64,000 bases of DNA from Flammeovirga kamogawensis (GCF_018736065.1 NZ_CP076128.1:868001-932000); one strand, 5' to 3'. Positions 44,877 to 54,718 are shown, numbered from the stretch's first letter. Notes: a model not told the origin generated them from the letters alone. A program made the numbers and translations.

Positions 44877-45557
44877 CTACTTTTTAAATACCATTGATAC
44901 AGCTACCTGTGTAACCACAATTAATGGCAAAGCTGCAACTTGTAAAAAGAGTAAAAGTAAAATACTAATTCCTATTAAGATATATCTAGACTCATTTCCT
45001 TTCCATCCAAAGTTCTTAAACTTTAAAGAAACTAAAGGAAGCTCTGCGTTTAATAAATATGACATCACTACAACTATTCCAATTAGAACATATTCGTTCA
45101 TAACATAAGGAGTAAACTGCGGATACATATCTATAATTAAAGGCAAGGATCCAATCAGTAATGCATTTGCTGGAGTAGGAACACCAATAAAACCATCAGA
45201 TTGTCTTTCATCAACATTAAAGTTAGCTAATCTTACTGCTGAAAATGCTGCTATTAAAAATGCAAGATAAGGTATATACTCATGTACATTTAATTGTAAA
45301 AACAATTGGTATAATATAACAGCTGGTAAAACACCAAAAGTAACCATATCAGCCAACGAATCGAGTTCTTTACCTACAGGAGAAGAAACTTTCAACATTC
45401 TTGCTGCAAAGCCATCAAAAAAGTCAAACCCCGCTCCTACAATAATCATTGATGCTCCAAGGATTAAATTTCCTTCAAAACATTGCGAAATACCAAAACA
45501 ACCACTAAGTAAATTTCCACAAGTAATCGCATTCGGTATATGTCTTTTTATTCCCAT
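44877..45557 (-). CDS. pssA: CDP-diacylglycerol--serine O-phosphatidyltransferase
   Basis: Makes phosphatidylserine, precursor of phosphatidylethanolamine. The 226-residue membrane protein has the CDP-alcohol phosphotransferase motif DGFAARMLKVSSPVGKELDSLAD, with all Asp/Arg/Gly positions present. N-terminal HIPNAITCGNLLSGCFGI and later DERQSDGFIGVPTPANALL fit subclass II PssA. It begins one base after the MBL hydrolase stop, so the two are cotranscribed. Confidence 0.95.
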   Translation of the reverse strand: MGIKRHIPNAITCGNLLSGCFGISQCFEGNLILGASMIIVGAGFDFFDGFAARMLKVSSPVGKELDSLADMVTFGVLPAVILYQLFLQLNVHEYIPYLAFLIAAFSAVRLANFNVDERQSDGFIGVPTPANALLIGSLPLIIDMYPQFTPYVMNEYVLIGIVVVMSYLLNAELPLVSLKFKNFGWKGNESRYILIGISILLLLFLQVAALPLIVVTQVAVSMVFKK

Positions 45558-45558
45558 A

Positions 45559-46200
45559 TTATCCTTTTACAAATGGATTACTTCTTTTCTCATCCCCAAT
45601 AGTTGTAAAAGGTCCATGACCAGGATATACAACTGTTTCGTTAGGTAACTTGTACATTACAGATTTAATGTTGTCTAAAAGCGTCTGATGGTCTCCGCCA
45701 GGTAAATCTGTTCTCCCAATAGATCCTTTAAACAATACATCTCCTCCTAAAGCTACTTTTACCTCTTTATCAAAGAATACTAAATGACCTGGTGAATGAC
45801 CTGGAACATATAGTATTTCTAATGTTGACTCACCAAATTTAATTTCACCTGAGTTTTCTAATAACTCATCATGCTGTGAAGTTATAAAACCAGGTATGCC
45901 ATATTTTGCAGCCGATGCACTTCCCATAGCTAGCATTTCAACTTCCCCTTTTGGGATATATAATTTCACTCCAAATGTATCTTGACAAAATTTATTACCA
46001 AACACATGATCTAAATGGCAGTGTGTATTTACTATCTTGACAACTTTTAGTTCGTTCGTTTCTATAAAAGATACAAGTTCTTTTTCTTCTGATGCATCAT
46101 AACATCCAGGATCTACAATTATTGCTTCTTTTGTATCGTCCCATACCACATATGTGTTTTCTTGGAATGGACTAAAGGTTAAAGTGTGAACTTTTATCAT
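45559..46200 (-). CDS. Metallo-beta-lactamase-fold hydrolase (glyoxalase II-like)
   Basis: The 213-residue cytoplasmic enzyme has zinc ligands THCHLDH, PGHSPGHLVF, GGDVLF and YPGHGPFT. It lacks the C-terminal helical domain of GloB, so it belongs to the short YcbL/GloC-like group of hydroxyacylglutathione or thioester hydrolases; the substrate is uncertain. The ATG at 46200 is used; a 15-codon extension would overlap the -7 box at 46243-46250. It leads directly into pssA. Confidence 0.9.
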   Translation of the reverse strand: MIKVHTLTFSPFQENTYVVWDDTKEAIIVDPGCYDASEEKELVSFIETNELKVVKIVNTHCHLDHVFGNKFCQDTFGVKLYIPKGEVEMLAMGSASAAKYGIPGFITSQHDELLENSGEIKFGESTLEILYVPGHSPGHLVFFDKEVKVALGGDVLFKGSIGRTDLPGGDHQTLLDNIKSVMYKLPNETVVYPGHGPFTTIGDEKRSNPFVKG

Positions 46201-46242
46201 TTTGTTGCTACTTTTTCTAATCAGAATATGATATTTACGGTA

Positions 46243-46250
46243 CAAATGTA
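46243..46250 (-). promoter_or_regulatory. Promoter -7 element for MBL hydrolase-pssA
   Basis: Minus-strand TACATTTG matches TAnnTTTG, 42 bases before the ATG at 46200 in the divergent interval. Confidence 0.6.
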
Positions 46251-46266
46251 CAATTAGAATTTTAGT

Positions 46267-47352
46267 ATGACATATACAGTTGATTATTTAATAGTAGGAC
46301 AAGGCTTAGCAGGGACAATTTTTGCCGAAACAGTTCAAAAAAATGGTTTTTCATTTAAAATCATTGACAATGCCGTTCTAAAAAACTCTTCCCGTGTTGC
46401 TGGTGGATTATACAACCCAATCACTGGAAGAAAGATGGTGAAGACTTGGCTGTGTGATGAATTATTTGATCAACTTGAAAATTTCTATCCTCATCTAGAT
46501 GAAAAATATGGCGTAAAAAGTTTTAAACCAATGAACCTTTATTTCCCATTTGATTCACAAGAAAAACAAACTGATTGGATTTCTGCAAGTGCAGACGATA
46601 AATATGAAAGTTATATAGAGGAATTTCATAAAGAAGGTTTATACACAGATTATATACAAGCTGATTTTGGCGGTATGGAAGTTACTAGAAGTGGTTACGT
46701 TGATATACCTGTATTGCTGGATGCCTTTAAAGAATTTGCTCTAAAAAATAATCAATTAATTAATGAGGAATTTGATTATGATCAATTAGAACAACTTGAA
46801 GGTGGGGTTCGTTACAAGGATATTACGGCAAAACATATTATATTCTGTGAAGGGAATAAAGTTGAAAGTAACCCCTACTTTACTAATTTAGATTTTAGAC
46901 CTGTAAAAGGTGAGTTGCTTATGATAAAATTCAAAAATGCACGTTTTAATCATATAGTAAATAGAAATGGCTTTATTTTACCAATTGATGAGGAAGGTAA
47001 TTGCAAGTTAGGAGCTACATACGAAAGAGTAGAACAAATGGAGTCTCCTACTGAAAAAGGTAAAAGACAATTATTAGAAAAAGTAGATAATCTAATAAAT
47101 GATGAATATGAGATTCTTTCTCATTGGTCAGGAATACGACCAGCCACCTTTGATAGACGACCTTTTATAGGAACATCAGATAAATCTAAAAATATTCATA
47201 TCTTTAATGGTTTAGGTGCCAAAGGCGTTTCTTTAGCTCCTTATTTTTCGCAACTGCTCATAAATAAAATTGAGACAGGTAGTGATTTACCTTACGAAGT
47301 ACGACTAGATCGACTTTCTAAGCAACAGAGAATTAATTTGAATACAAAATAA
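46267..47352 (+). CDS. FAD-dependent oxidoreductase (DAO/ThiO-like)
   Basis: The 361 residues start with the FAD dinucleotide motif DYLIVGQGLAGTIFAETV, include the DAO-family RVAGGLYNPITGRKMVKTW and FDRRPFIGTSDKSKNIHIFNGLGAKGVSLAPYF (C-terminal FAD contact). Related enzymes oxidise amines or D-amino acids; the substrate is unknown. No thiamine genes are close. The stop TAA shares a base with the ATG of the PAS protein, implying translational coupling. Confidence 0.88.
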   Translation: MTYTVDYLIVGQGLAGTIFAETVQKNGFSFKIIDNAVLKNSSRVAGGLYNPITGRKMVKTWLCDELFDQLENFYPHLDEKYGVKSFKPMNLYFPFDSQEKQTDWISASADDKYESYIEEFHKEGLYTDYIQADFGGMEVTRSGYVDIPVLLDAFKEFALKNNQLINEEFDYDQLEQLEGGVRYKDITAKHIIFCEGNKVESNPYFTNLDFRPVKGELLMIKFKNARFNHIVNRNGFILPIDEEGNCKLGATYERVEQMESPTEKGKRQLLEKVDNLINDEYEILSHWSGIRPATFDRRPFIGTSDKSKNIHIFNGLGAKGVSLAPYFSQLLINKIETGSDLPYEVRLDRLSKQQRINLNTK

Positions 47353-48602
47353 TGAATACTCAGATAAATACTATTTTTTCAAAAGTACAGTTTAAGGCTT
47401 TACTTACTTATATTCTTACCCTTGTATTTATATTTATTGGAAGCGGAATCAAGATATACCTTGATGTTAAACAAGAGAAAAGTATGCTTGTAAAGGCATT
47501 AAAGAATTCTCAAGCATCACTCCAATATAAAATTGCTTCAAAAGAAATTGAAAAATCAATAGTTCAAGTACGTAATAGTGGGTTTGCTTTATATAAACTC
47601 ACCCATACTGATACTTACTTCTTGAACGACAATGGTACACCTGTATTTTGGATTAGAGATGGGAAAGAGAAAACTATAATGAATAAGACTGCTCTTTCTA
47701 CTATTCCAATTACTTTAACTAAGGAGTTTAAAAACCCTAATTACCATATTACATCAAATACTAAGAATTGGTACATTGTAAGAATTGCACCTGCTGTAAA
47801 TTCTAATAAATCTGTAGCACTTTGTATATCACAAGTAGATCTGTGGTTAAATCAGAGTATTAAAACATTACCGCTTACTTTACTTTGTATTCTATGCCTC
47901 ACTATATTTTATTTTAGTGCAAATAAGGTAATTAAAGAATGGTTGAAAAAACCAGTTCTAAGTTTTGTCAAACACCTTGAATACGAAAGTCAAGGTATAG
48001 CAAGTGAACTGAATAGAAATGCTCCAGAAGAATGGCAAAACTTCTTTATGGAATTTGATATGGCTTTTAAAAATCTCAACTTTTCTTCTAGTGATCAAGT
48101 TGAAAAGGAAACGGAAGATCAGCTAAAAAGTAGGTATCATACACAATTAGAAGAATTAAGGTGGGCAAAAGAACAAATTGCAGCGTATGAAAAGGAAACA
48201 AAGAAAAAAGTAGATCACCTACCCGATAATATAAGTTCTTTAATAGAAACTTTTTCTGAGGCTTCTCTCGGTATTTTAGTTGCTGACGAAGATACAATAC
48301 CTATTTATGTAAATAAAACAGGAACAGAACTCTTAGGTAGAGGTGTTAGACCCAGAACAGAAGATGATGCAATGGATGTACGAAAATTATTTATTGCAGG
48401 TACAGATGTTGAAATTCCTTTAGATCAACATCCTATGATCTTAGCAAAGAAAACAGGAAAACCGCAAACAGCTAGACATATAGAAGCCTATAACCCTGCC
48501 AATAGTGAGCGAACACCTATCATGATGATTTCAACTTCTATTAAATCTAAAGAAACAGAAAACGAATTATTTGTTGTTTTGATAAGTAAGGATGAGGCTT
48601 AG
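47352..48602 (+). CDS. Membrane PAS-domain sensor without an output domain
   Basis: The 416 residues have a transmembrane segment (about 14-34), an extracytoplasmic domain (about 35-165), a second segment (about 175-192), a coiled coil (about 245-295, ELRWAKEQIAAYEKETKKKV) and a C-terminal PAS domain (about 300-412, FSEASLGILVADEDTIPIYVNKTG). It ends in the PAS with no histidine kinase, GGDEF or methyl-accepting region, so it may signal by interaction or be a truncated receptor. It is coupled to the FAD oxidoreductase gene and overlaps convergent trkH by 4 bases. Confidence 0.75.
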   Translation: MNTQINTIFSKVQFKALLTYILTLVFIFIGSGIKIYLDVKQEKSMLVKALKNSQASLQYKIASKEIEKSIVQVRNSGFALYKLTHTDTYFLNDNGTPVFWIRDGKEKTIMNKTALSTIPITLTKEFKNPNYHITSNTKNWYIVRIAPAVNSNKSVALCISQVDLWLNQSIKTLPLTLLCILCLTIFYFSANKVIKEWLKKPVLSFVKHLEYESQGIASELNRNAPEEWQNFFMEFDMAFKNLNFSSSDQVEKETEDQLKSRYHTQLEELRWAKEQIAAYEKETKKKVDHLPDNISSLIETFSEASLGILVADEDTIPIYVNKTGTELLGRGVRPRTEDDAMDVRKLFIAGTDVEIPLDQHPMILAKKTGKPQTARHIEAYNPANSERTPIMMISTSIKSKETENELFVVLISKDEA

Positions 48603-50464
48603 CCTACCATTACATGTGCTTCAGGATATTGGAAATTATTTGTTTTTACAGTGGAACTTAACGCTAATGCTAGTGTTAATGTTCCTACTCTTCCAATATA
48701 CATTGATAAAATAATAATTACTTTACCTAAAGAAGATAACTCTCCTGTAACACCCATACTCAAACCTGCTGTTCCAAAAGCAGAGACCTCTTCAAAAACT
48801 AAGGGTAAAATCTCAATATTTGAATTACCTGACTCTGTTATTGTCAACAAGAATATTGCTACCATATTATAGATTACAGCAAACATAAAAATAGAATACG
48901 AACGTTTGATGTTATCATCACTAATTGTTCTTTTTCTCACAACCATTCTTTGTCTACCTCTAATTATCCCTATAGAAGACAGAAGCAAAACATAAAAAGT
49001 ACTACTCTTAATACCACCTCCTGTAGAACCTGGAGCTGCACCAATAAACATCAAGAAAATCATTACAATTATCGTTGAAGGCTTCATGCTTCCAAAATCC
49101 ATAGAGTTAAAACCGGCTGTTCTAGTAGTTACAGATTGGAAGAAAGATGCTATCAATGATTCCAATAATGTTCTATCTTCTCTCAATTGATCTATCTCTA
49201 AAAAGAACACAGCCACCATACCTAGTAAAATAAGTAAAATAGTTGAGTACAAAGAAATTGATGTACCTATAGAATACTTTTTCCAAGGGTTTTTGATTCT
49301 ATCCTTAATTTTAGCTGGAGAAAAGATCTCTTCAATTGTTGTAAAACCAAAACTCCCAAAAATAATAATTATCCCTATCACCAAATGTAAACCATACATA
49401 TGTCTAAGGTCTACAACAGTATTTGGGGTATTAAATTGAGTTGTATCAGAAGATAAAATATAGGTATTTAAACTATCTGGAAACAAACTAAACCCAGCAT
49501 TACAAAATGCAGAAACAGAATGAAATATTGAATAAAAAACTTTTTGAAAATGATTATCAAAAACAAGCGATCTATCCCAACTAAAATAAATAAATACAGC
49601 CCCTAAAGACTCTATTAATAATGTCAAGAAAATCACTTTCCTTAATAAACCTGTTGCAGATGATAAATCTTCACTACTAAGTACATCTTGAATAATTGTT
49701 TTATGTTTTAAGCTTACTCCTTTCGACATAAAAGTTGCAAAGAAAGTAGCAAAAGAAACAATACCAATACCTCCTACTTGAGCAAGAAATAATATAACAA
49801 TCTTTCCTTTAAATGTAAAAAACTGCCCTGTATCTACAACTGCTAAACCTGTTACACACGATGCACTTACAGAAGTAAATATTGCATCTAAAAAACCCAT
49901 TGATGATTCTCCGACAGATGCTCCTGGCAACATTAGACAGAAAGTACCAAATAGTATTAGAAAGATAAAGCTCGAAATAAATGTTGTTGAAGGCTTTATT
50001 TTTAGCTCAGAAAAAGCAACTGAAATCTTAGTTGTTTCAATTCCTATTAAAATAATTAAATAGAGGAATAAAAAGTTAGCATAGGATTGGAAAGGATTAT
50101 CAAGCCATAATAACCTAAAAAGTTGCTGGATTATCCGTATACCAAAAAAGCTATACATTAAACCATTAAAGGTAAGTAAAGTCAATAGGCAACCTTCTAT
50201 CCATGTTGACTTGAGGAAAGTTAACCGATGATTTGAAAAAATAAACCTTGCTAAGTAGGCCAATTCATAAACTACAAAAATAAATCCGAGTACTGTTACT
50301 ACGGATTCAATTTCTTCTGTTGTTAAATAAAAGCCATATCTATAAAAGACAAGTCCAACTGCGATCAATGTTACAAGTAGAGATATTCTACGTTCATATT
50401 TATAAACTACCTCTTGGTATTGTAAAAGCCATTGATTAATAAAATCATTTGTATTCGAACTCAT
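48599..50464 (-). CDS. TrkH-family potassium uptake protein, extended form
   Basis: Membrane subunit for K+ (or Na+/K+) uptake. The four selectivity-filter loops are visible: SVSASCVTGLAVVD, SVSAFCNAGFSLFP, SVTTRTAGFNSMD and EVSAFGTAGLSMGVTG, each with its glycine. At 621 residues it is about 150 longer than E. coli TrkH; the extra N-terminal part (about 1-160) contains several predicted helices (ISLLVTLIAVGLVFYRYGFYL, VVTVLGFIFVVYELAYL). Long forms occur in Bacteroidetes. No TrkA/KtrA gating protein is adjacent. Confidence 0.92.
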   Translation of the reverse strand: MSSNTNDFINQWLLQYQEVVYKYERRISLLVTLIAVGLVFYRYGFYLTTEEIESVVTVLGFIFVVYELAYLARFIFSNHRLTFLKSTWIEGCLLTLLTFNGLMYSFFGIRIIQQLFRLLWLDNPFQSYANFLFLYLIILIGIETTKISVAFSELKIKPSTTFISSFIFLILFGTFCLMLPGASVGESSMGFLDAIFTSVSASCVTGLAVVDTGQFFTFKGKIVILFLAQVGGIGIVSFATFFATFMSKGVSLKHKTIIQDVLSSEDLSSATGLLRKVIFLTLLIESLGAVFIYFSWDRSLVFDNHFQKVFYSIFHSVSAFCNAGFSLFPDSLNTYILSSDTTQFNTPNTVVDLRHMYGLHLVIGIIIIFGSFGFTTIEEIFSPAKIKDRIKNPWKKYSIGTSISLYSTILLILLGMVAVFFLEIDQLREDRTLLESLIASFFQSVTTRTAGFNSMDFGSMKPSTIIVMIFLMFIGAAPGSTGGGIKSSTFYVLLLSSIGIIRGRQRMVVRKRTISDDNIKRSYSIFMFAVIYNMVAIFLLTITESGNSNIEILPLVFEEVSAFGTAGLSMGVTGELSSLGKVIIILSMYIGRVGTLTLALALSSTVKTNNFQYPEAHVMVG

Positions 50465-50540
50465 GTACTACTCAATATTATATATCAAAGATAATAACAT
50501 TCACGAGATCTGTTAACGAAATCTAAAGGAATATTTATAA

Positions 50541-51185
50541 TTATGGGATATCAATGTATTTGTGCGTTTGTAATGACAAGTGCCATTCCGGGTTTTCTTT
50601 CACAAATTCAACTAATAATGGTGTTACTGTATTTCTTTTAGACCATTCTGGTTGAATGTATAATTTACAATTTGGGTTTAATTTCTCTGAAAGATCAATA
50701 GCCCATTGTAAATCTGATTTATGAAAAACAACTACTTTAAATTCATCTGCTTTCTTATAGGCTTCTTCTACAGGAGCTTTAAACTTTTTTGGAGACAAAC
50801 AAACATAGTCTATTTCTCCAGTAAATTTGTGAGTGCCAGATGTTTCAATATTGATTTGAAAACCTTCTTCTTTTAATCTCTTAGTTAAAGGTCCAAGTTC
50901 ATGCATTAGAGGTTCCCCTCCAGTAATAATGGCTAATCTGCCCGGGTGAGCTTTTGCATCTTGAATGATCTCCTCTATATCTAAAATTGGATGTTTGTCT
51001 TGCTCCCATGATTCTTTCACATCACACCAAACACAACCTACATCACAACCTGCTAAACGTATAAAGTATGCGGCATGTCCTGAAAAAGACCCTTCGCCTT
51101 GAATTGTATAAAAAGCTTCCATAACAGGAAGCGCGTATCCTAATTGTACTCTTTCTTTAGTAGAGTATTCTAAATGCTTAACCAT
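50541..51185 (-). CDS. queE: 7-carboxy-7-deazaguanine synthase
   Basis: Radical-SAM enzyme converting 6-carboxytetrahydropterin to CDG in queuosine/7-deazaguanine synthesis. The 214 residues show TIQGEGSFSGHAAYFIRLAGC and the cluster motif Cys47-x3-Cys51-x2-Cys54 (CDVGCVWC), plus ITGGEPLMHELGPL and INIETSGTH. Other queuosine genes are not in this window. It lies downstream of folD on the same strand but a terminator separates them. Confidence 0.94.
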   Translation of the reverse strand: MVKHLEYSTKERVQLGYALPVMEAFYTIQGEGSFSGHAAYFIRLAGCDVGCVWCDVKESWEQDKHPILDIEEIIQDAKAHPGRLAIITGGEPLMHELGPLTKRLKEEGFQINIETSGTHKFTGEIDYVCLSPKKFKAPVEEAYKKADEFKVVVFHKSDLQWAIDLSEKLNPNCKLYIQPEWSKRNTVTPLLVEFVKENPEWHLSLQTHKYIDIP

Positions 51186-51210
51186 TAATGTTCCTTTTTA
51201 AATATAAGAG

Positions 51211-51250
51211 AATAAAAAATCCTTCAAGGGGTGAGGGAACCCTTGAAGGA
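51211..51250 (-). terminator. Intrinsic terminator of folD
   Basis: A perfect 11-bp stem (51250-51240 with 51230-51220 on the minus strand, TCCTTCAAGGG arms) is followed by a T-rich run (51219-51211). Confidence 0.88.
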
Positions 51251-51293
51251 CTCAAAGTGCAAATTTCGTAAAAAAATGCGCTTTTATCTAATT

Positions 51294-52184
51294 TTAAACT
51301 GTTTCCTTAACAGTTTTTCTTTTAACAGATTCTAATGTATTCATTAACAGTGATACTACAGTCATTGGCCCTACACCACCTGGTACAGGAGTAATCCAAC
51401 TAGCTTTCTCACTTACTTCATCAAACTTGACATCACCTTTTAAAGTAAAGCCTGATTTTTTTGATGCGTCTTCAATTCTAGTTATTCCAACATCAACAAT
51501 AACAGCACCTTCTTTTACCATATCTGCAGTTACAAATTCTGCTTTACCAAGGGCTGCAATAAGAATATCTGCTTCTAAGCATTCCTTCTTAAGATCTTTA
51601 GTACGACTATGTGTTAAAGTAACAGTACAATTACCTACTTTACTATTTCTAGACATTAGCAAACTCATTGGTGTACCCACAATATGAGAACGTCCAACAA
51701 TAACACATTTTTTTCCAGAAGTTTCAATACCATAACGATCTAATAGTTGAATAATACCGTATGGTGTTGCAGGAAGGAATGTAGGTAAACCTAACATCAT
51801 TTTACCCAAGTTTGTAGGATGAAAACCATCTACATCTTTATTCGGGTCAATTGCTTCTGTTACCTTTGTCTCATTGATGTGTTTAGGTAAAGGCAATTGG
51901 ACAATGAAACCATCGATATCATCGTCATTGTTTAACTCATCGATTGTTTGTAAAAGTGCTTCTTCTGTGATATCCGCATCAAACTTGCAAAGAGTAGATT
52001 TAAACCCTACTTGCTCACAAGATTTTACTTTATGATTTACATATGTTCTACTTGCTCCGTCTTCACCAACTAAAATAGCGGCTAAATGTGGTTTCTTGCC
52101 TCCAGCGGCAGTCAGTTTTCTTACTTCTTCGGCAATTTCTAGTTTGATTGCATTTGAAGTTGCTTTTCCGTCAATTAGTTGCAT
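51294..52184 (-). CDS. folD: Methylenetetrahydrofolate dehydrogenase / methenyltetrahydrofolate cyclohydrolase
   Basis: Bifunctional one-carbon enzyme linking 5,10-methylene-THF to 10-formyl-THF with NADP. From the ATG at 52184 it has 296 residues; motifs are [22 protein letters not shown] (with the catalytic Lys), [41 protein letters not shown] and [14 protein letters not shown] start six codons upstream is also open but less typical. Confidence 0.97.
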   Translation of the reverse strand: MQLIDGKATSNAIKLEIAEEVRKLTAAGGKKPHLAAILVGEDGASRTYVNHKVKSCEQVGFKSTLCKFDADITEEALLQTIDELNNDDDIDGFIVQLPLPKHINETKVTEAIDPNKDVDGFHPTNLGKMMLGLPTFLPATPYGIIQLLDRYGIETSGKKCVIVGRSHIVGTPMSLLMSRNSKVGNCTVTLTHSRTKDLKKECLEADILIAALGKAEFVTADMVKEGAVIVDVGITRIEDASKKSGFTLKGDVKFDEVSEKASWITPVPGGVGPMTVVSLLMNTLESVKRKTVKETV

Positions 52185-52519
52185 TGTCTTTTGTTTTCGC
52201 ACTCTAAAAAAGATTAGTTATGCAAAAATAGTGACTTTGGTTACTTAATCATCACTTTTCTCATAAAAATTTAAATAATATTTATAATTACAAGGTCTAT
52301 TTCTTTAAAAATGATATTTCTTCATAGTTACATGAACATTACTAATACGAAACTTTATACCCATTTTTTTAAGATATATAAGATCGATTAACTCGTTAAC
52401 AACTCCAAAATATTCATTTGTCTTGGTTCCTATTTCAAAATAAAAAATCTCTCGTTCTTTTTTAAGTTTCTTTATTGTAAATTGGGTGCCGAAATAAGAA
52501 TTTTGATGTAAATTTAAGT
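52185..52519. other. Intergenic region folD-aat with a coding-like minus-strand remnant
   Basis: About 335 bases between divergent folD and aat. On the minus strand a frame ends with TAA at 52307-52305 and is open upward through 52493 into the antisense of aat. Its 62 codons below 52494 show G-starting codons and a sensible composition (KKEREIFYFEIGTKTNEYFG; VVNELIDLIYLKK) but no ATG, GTG or TTG start upstream in frame within the intergenic part. It could be a gene remnant. Confidence 0.35.
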
Positions 52520-53224
52520 ATGCCGATTTTTCAATTAGAAGATAATAATAATCAATTCCCTCCTGCTCGTATGACCGATGACAGTGGTATTTTAGCCGTT
52601 GGCGGAGATCTTACTCCAGGTAGAATTATTGAAGCATACGCAAGTGGCGTTTTCCCTTGGTTTAATCCAGAAGACCCTTTGTTATGGTGGTCACCCGACC
52701 CTAGATGCGTTTTATACCCTGAGAATATAAAAGTATCTAAAAGTATGCGCCAATTGCTTCGAAGAAAAACATACACAGTTACTTTTGATCAAGCTTTTGA
52801 GGAGGTAATTACTTCCTGTCAAGAAATCTTTAGACCAGACCAAGGTGGAACTTGGATTACAGATGAAATGAAAGCGGCTTATGTTCAGTTACATAAGATT
52901 GGTTTTATGCATTCTGTAGAAGTCTGGGACGAAGGAGAACTCATTGGTGGACTCTATGGTGGAGCAATGAACAAATGCTTTTTTGGAGAATCAATGTTTT
53001 CAAAAAAGAGCAATGCATCTAAATTTGGTTTTATTACATTATGCAAGAATCTGATAGAAAAAGGTTATGAAATGATCGACTGTCAAATGCATACAGATCA
53101 CTTAGAAAGCTTAGGTGCAGAAGAAATTCCTAGAGAAGCTTTTTTGTTAAGTGTAGAGCGTAATCAGCAAAGAGAATTTAAGAAAGTGGATTGGAATTCT
53201 ATTTTTAGAACAGATTTCTACTAG
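52520..53224 (+). CDS. aat: Leucyl/phenylalanyl-tRNA--protein transferase
   Basis: Adds Leu or Phe to N-terminal Lys/Arg of proteins, marking them for ClpS/ClpAP (N-degron pathway). The 234 residues show MTDDSGILAVGGDLTPGRIIEAYASGVFPWF, LWWSPDPRCVL, GGTWITDEMKAAYVQLH and GLYGGAMNKCFFGESMFS. ClpS/ClpA are not in the window. pepD begins 33 bases later, so cotranscription is likely. Confidence 0.97.
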   Translation: MPIFQLEDNNNQFPPARMTDDSGILAVGGDLTPGRIIEAYASGVFPWFNPEDPLLWWSPDPRCVLYPENIKVSKSMRQLLRRKTYTVTFDQAFEEVITSCQEIFRPDQGGTWITDEMKAAYVQLHKIGFMHSVEVWDEGELIGGLYGGAMNKCFFGESMFSKKSNASKFGFITLCKNLIEKGYEMIDCQMHTDHLESLGAEEIPREAFLLSVERNQQREFKKVDWNSIFRTDFY

Positions 53225-53257
53225 TCTTTATAAAATACATACTAACACATATAAATC

Positions 53258-54712
53258 ATGAATAAGGAAGTTGCACAGTTAAACCCTGTACAGATTTGGG
53301 AGAACTTTGAAAAAATGAACGAAGTTCCTCGTGGGTCTAAAAAAGAAGAAAGAATTATTGCTTTCACTAAAAAATTTGGTGAAGACTTAGGTTTGGAAAC
53401 TATTGTTGATAAAACAGGTAATGTAATCATTAAAAAGCCTGCAACACTTGGTATGGAAGACCGCAAAGGAATTATCCTTCAGTCTCACATAGATATGGTT
53501 CACCAAAAAAATGCTGATACTGATTTTAACTTTGATACTGATGGAATTCAATCTTACATTGATGGAGATTGGGTTAAAGCAAAAGGTACAACTTTAGGTG
53601 CTGACAATGGTATTGGAGCTGCTACTATTATGGGTGTTTTGGCTTCTAAAGATTTAGTACACGGACCAATTGAAGGTTTATTTACTATTGATGAAGAAAC
53701 TGGAATGACTGGAGCATTCGGTTTAGAAGGCGGCATATTAAATGGAGATATACTTTTAAATCTTGATACTGAGGACGAGCATGAGCTTTGCATTGGCTGT
53801 GCCGGAGGTATAGATACAAACGTTAATTACACATATGATGAAGTTGCTGCAGAGGGAACTGCTTTCCATATCCAAATTAAAGGATTAAAAGGTGGTCATT
53901 CTGGCTGCGAAATTCATTTAGGCAGAGGTAACGCTAACAAATTGATGAATCGCCTACTTTGGGGAACTCGTCAAAAATTTGGTTTAGAAATCGCTCAGAT
54001 TGATGGTGGTTCTCTAAGAAATGCTATTCCTAGAGAATCTTTTGCAGATGTAGTTATCGCTCCAGAATCTGTTGAAGAATTTAAAGCATATATCACTGCA
54101 TTTGAAAAAGAAATCAAAACAGAGTTACATGCTACAGAACCTAATCTAGTTGTTGCAATATCTACAATAGATACTCCGGCAAAAGTAATGGATGTTACTG
54201 CTCAAGATGCACTTTTAAGTGCTATTTATGCCGCTCCTTGTGGCGTTATTAGAATGTCTGATGATTTAGAAGGGTTAGTAGAAACTTCTACATCTATGGC
54301 AAGAGTAAAAGTTGGAGATGGTAATGTTTTAGTACAATCTTTAACGCGTAGTTCTGTAGATTCAGCAAAATTTGATGTTACAAATCAATTAGATGCTGCA
54401 TTTGCAATAACAAAAGGAAATGTGGAACATGGTGGTGCATATCCTGGATGGACACCAAATGCTACATCACAAATCCTTGAAGAAATGAAAGAAATTCACC
54501 AAGATTTATTTGGTAAGCCTGCAGTAGTAAATGCTGTACATGCTGGCTTGGAATGTGGAATTATTGGTAGCCACTACCCTAATTTAGATATGATTTCTTT
54601 CGGGCCTACAATCAAGAACCCTCACTCTCCAGATGAGATGTGTGAAATTGCCACTGTAAGCAGATTCTGGGATTATCTAAAAATAACTTTAGAAAAAGTA
54701 GCAAAAAAATAA
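53258..54712 (+). CDS. pepD: Aminoacyl-histidine dipeptidase (M20 family)
   Basis: Zinc-dependent cytosolic beta-alanyl-histidine-type dipeptidase. The 484 residues show IWENFEKMNEVPRGSKKEE, the metal motif ILQSHIDMVHQKN, LGADNGIGAATIMG and FTIDEETGMTGAFGLE, with the lid domain in the middle (LKGGHSGCEIHLGRGNAN) and SFGPTIKNPHSPDE near the end. It follows aat closely; together they suit intracellular peptide turnover. Confidence 0.95.
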   Translation: MNKEVAQLNPVQIWENFEKMNEVPRGSKKEERIIAFTKKFGEDLGLETIVDKTGNVIIKKPATLGMEDRKGIILQSHIDMVHQKNADTDFNFDTDGIQSYIDGDWVKAKGTTLGADNGIGAATIMGVLASKDLVHGPIEGLFTIDEETGMTGAFGLEGGILNGDILLNLDTEDEHELCIGCAGGIDTNVNYTYDEVAAEGTAFHIQIKGLKGGHSGCEIHLGRGNANKLMNRLLWGTRQKFGLEIAQIDGGSLRNAIPRESFADVVIAPESVEEFKAYITAFEKEIKTELHATEPNLVVAISTIDTPAKVMDVTAQDALLSAIYAAPCGVIRMSDDLEGLVETSTSMARVKVGDGNVLVQSLTRSSVDSAKFDVTNQLDAAFAITKGNVEHGGAYPGWTPNATSQILEEMKEIHQDLFGKPAVVNAVHAGLECGIIGSHYPNLDMISFGPTIKNPHSPDEMCEIATVSRFWDYLKITLEKVAKK

Positions 54713-54718
54713 ATTATT

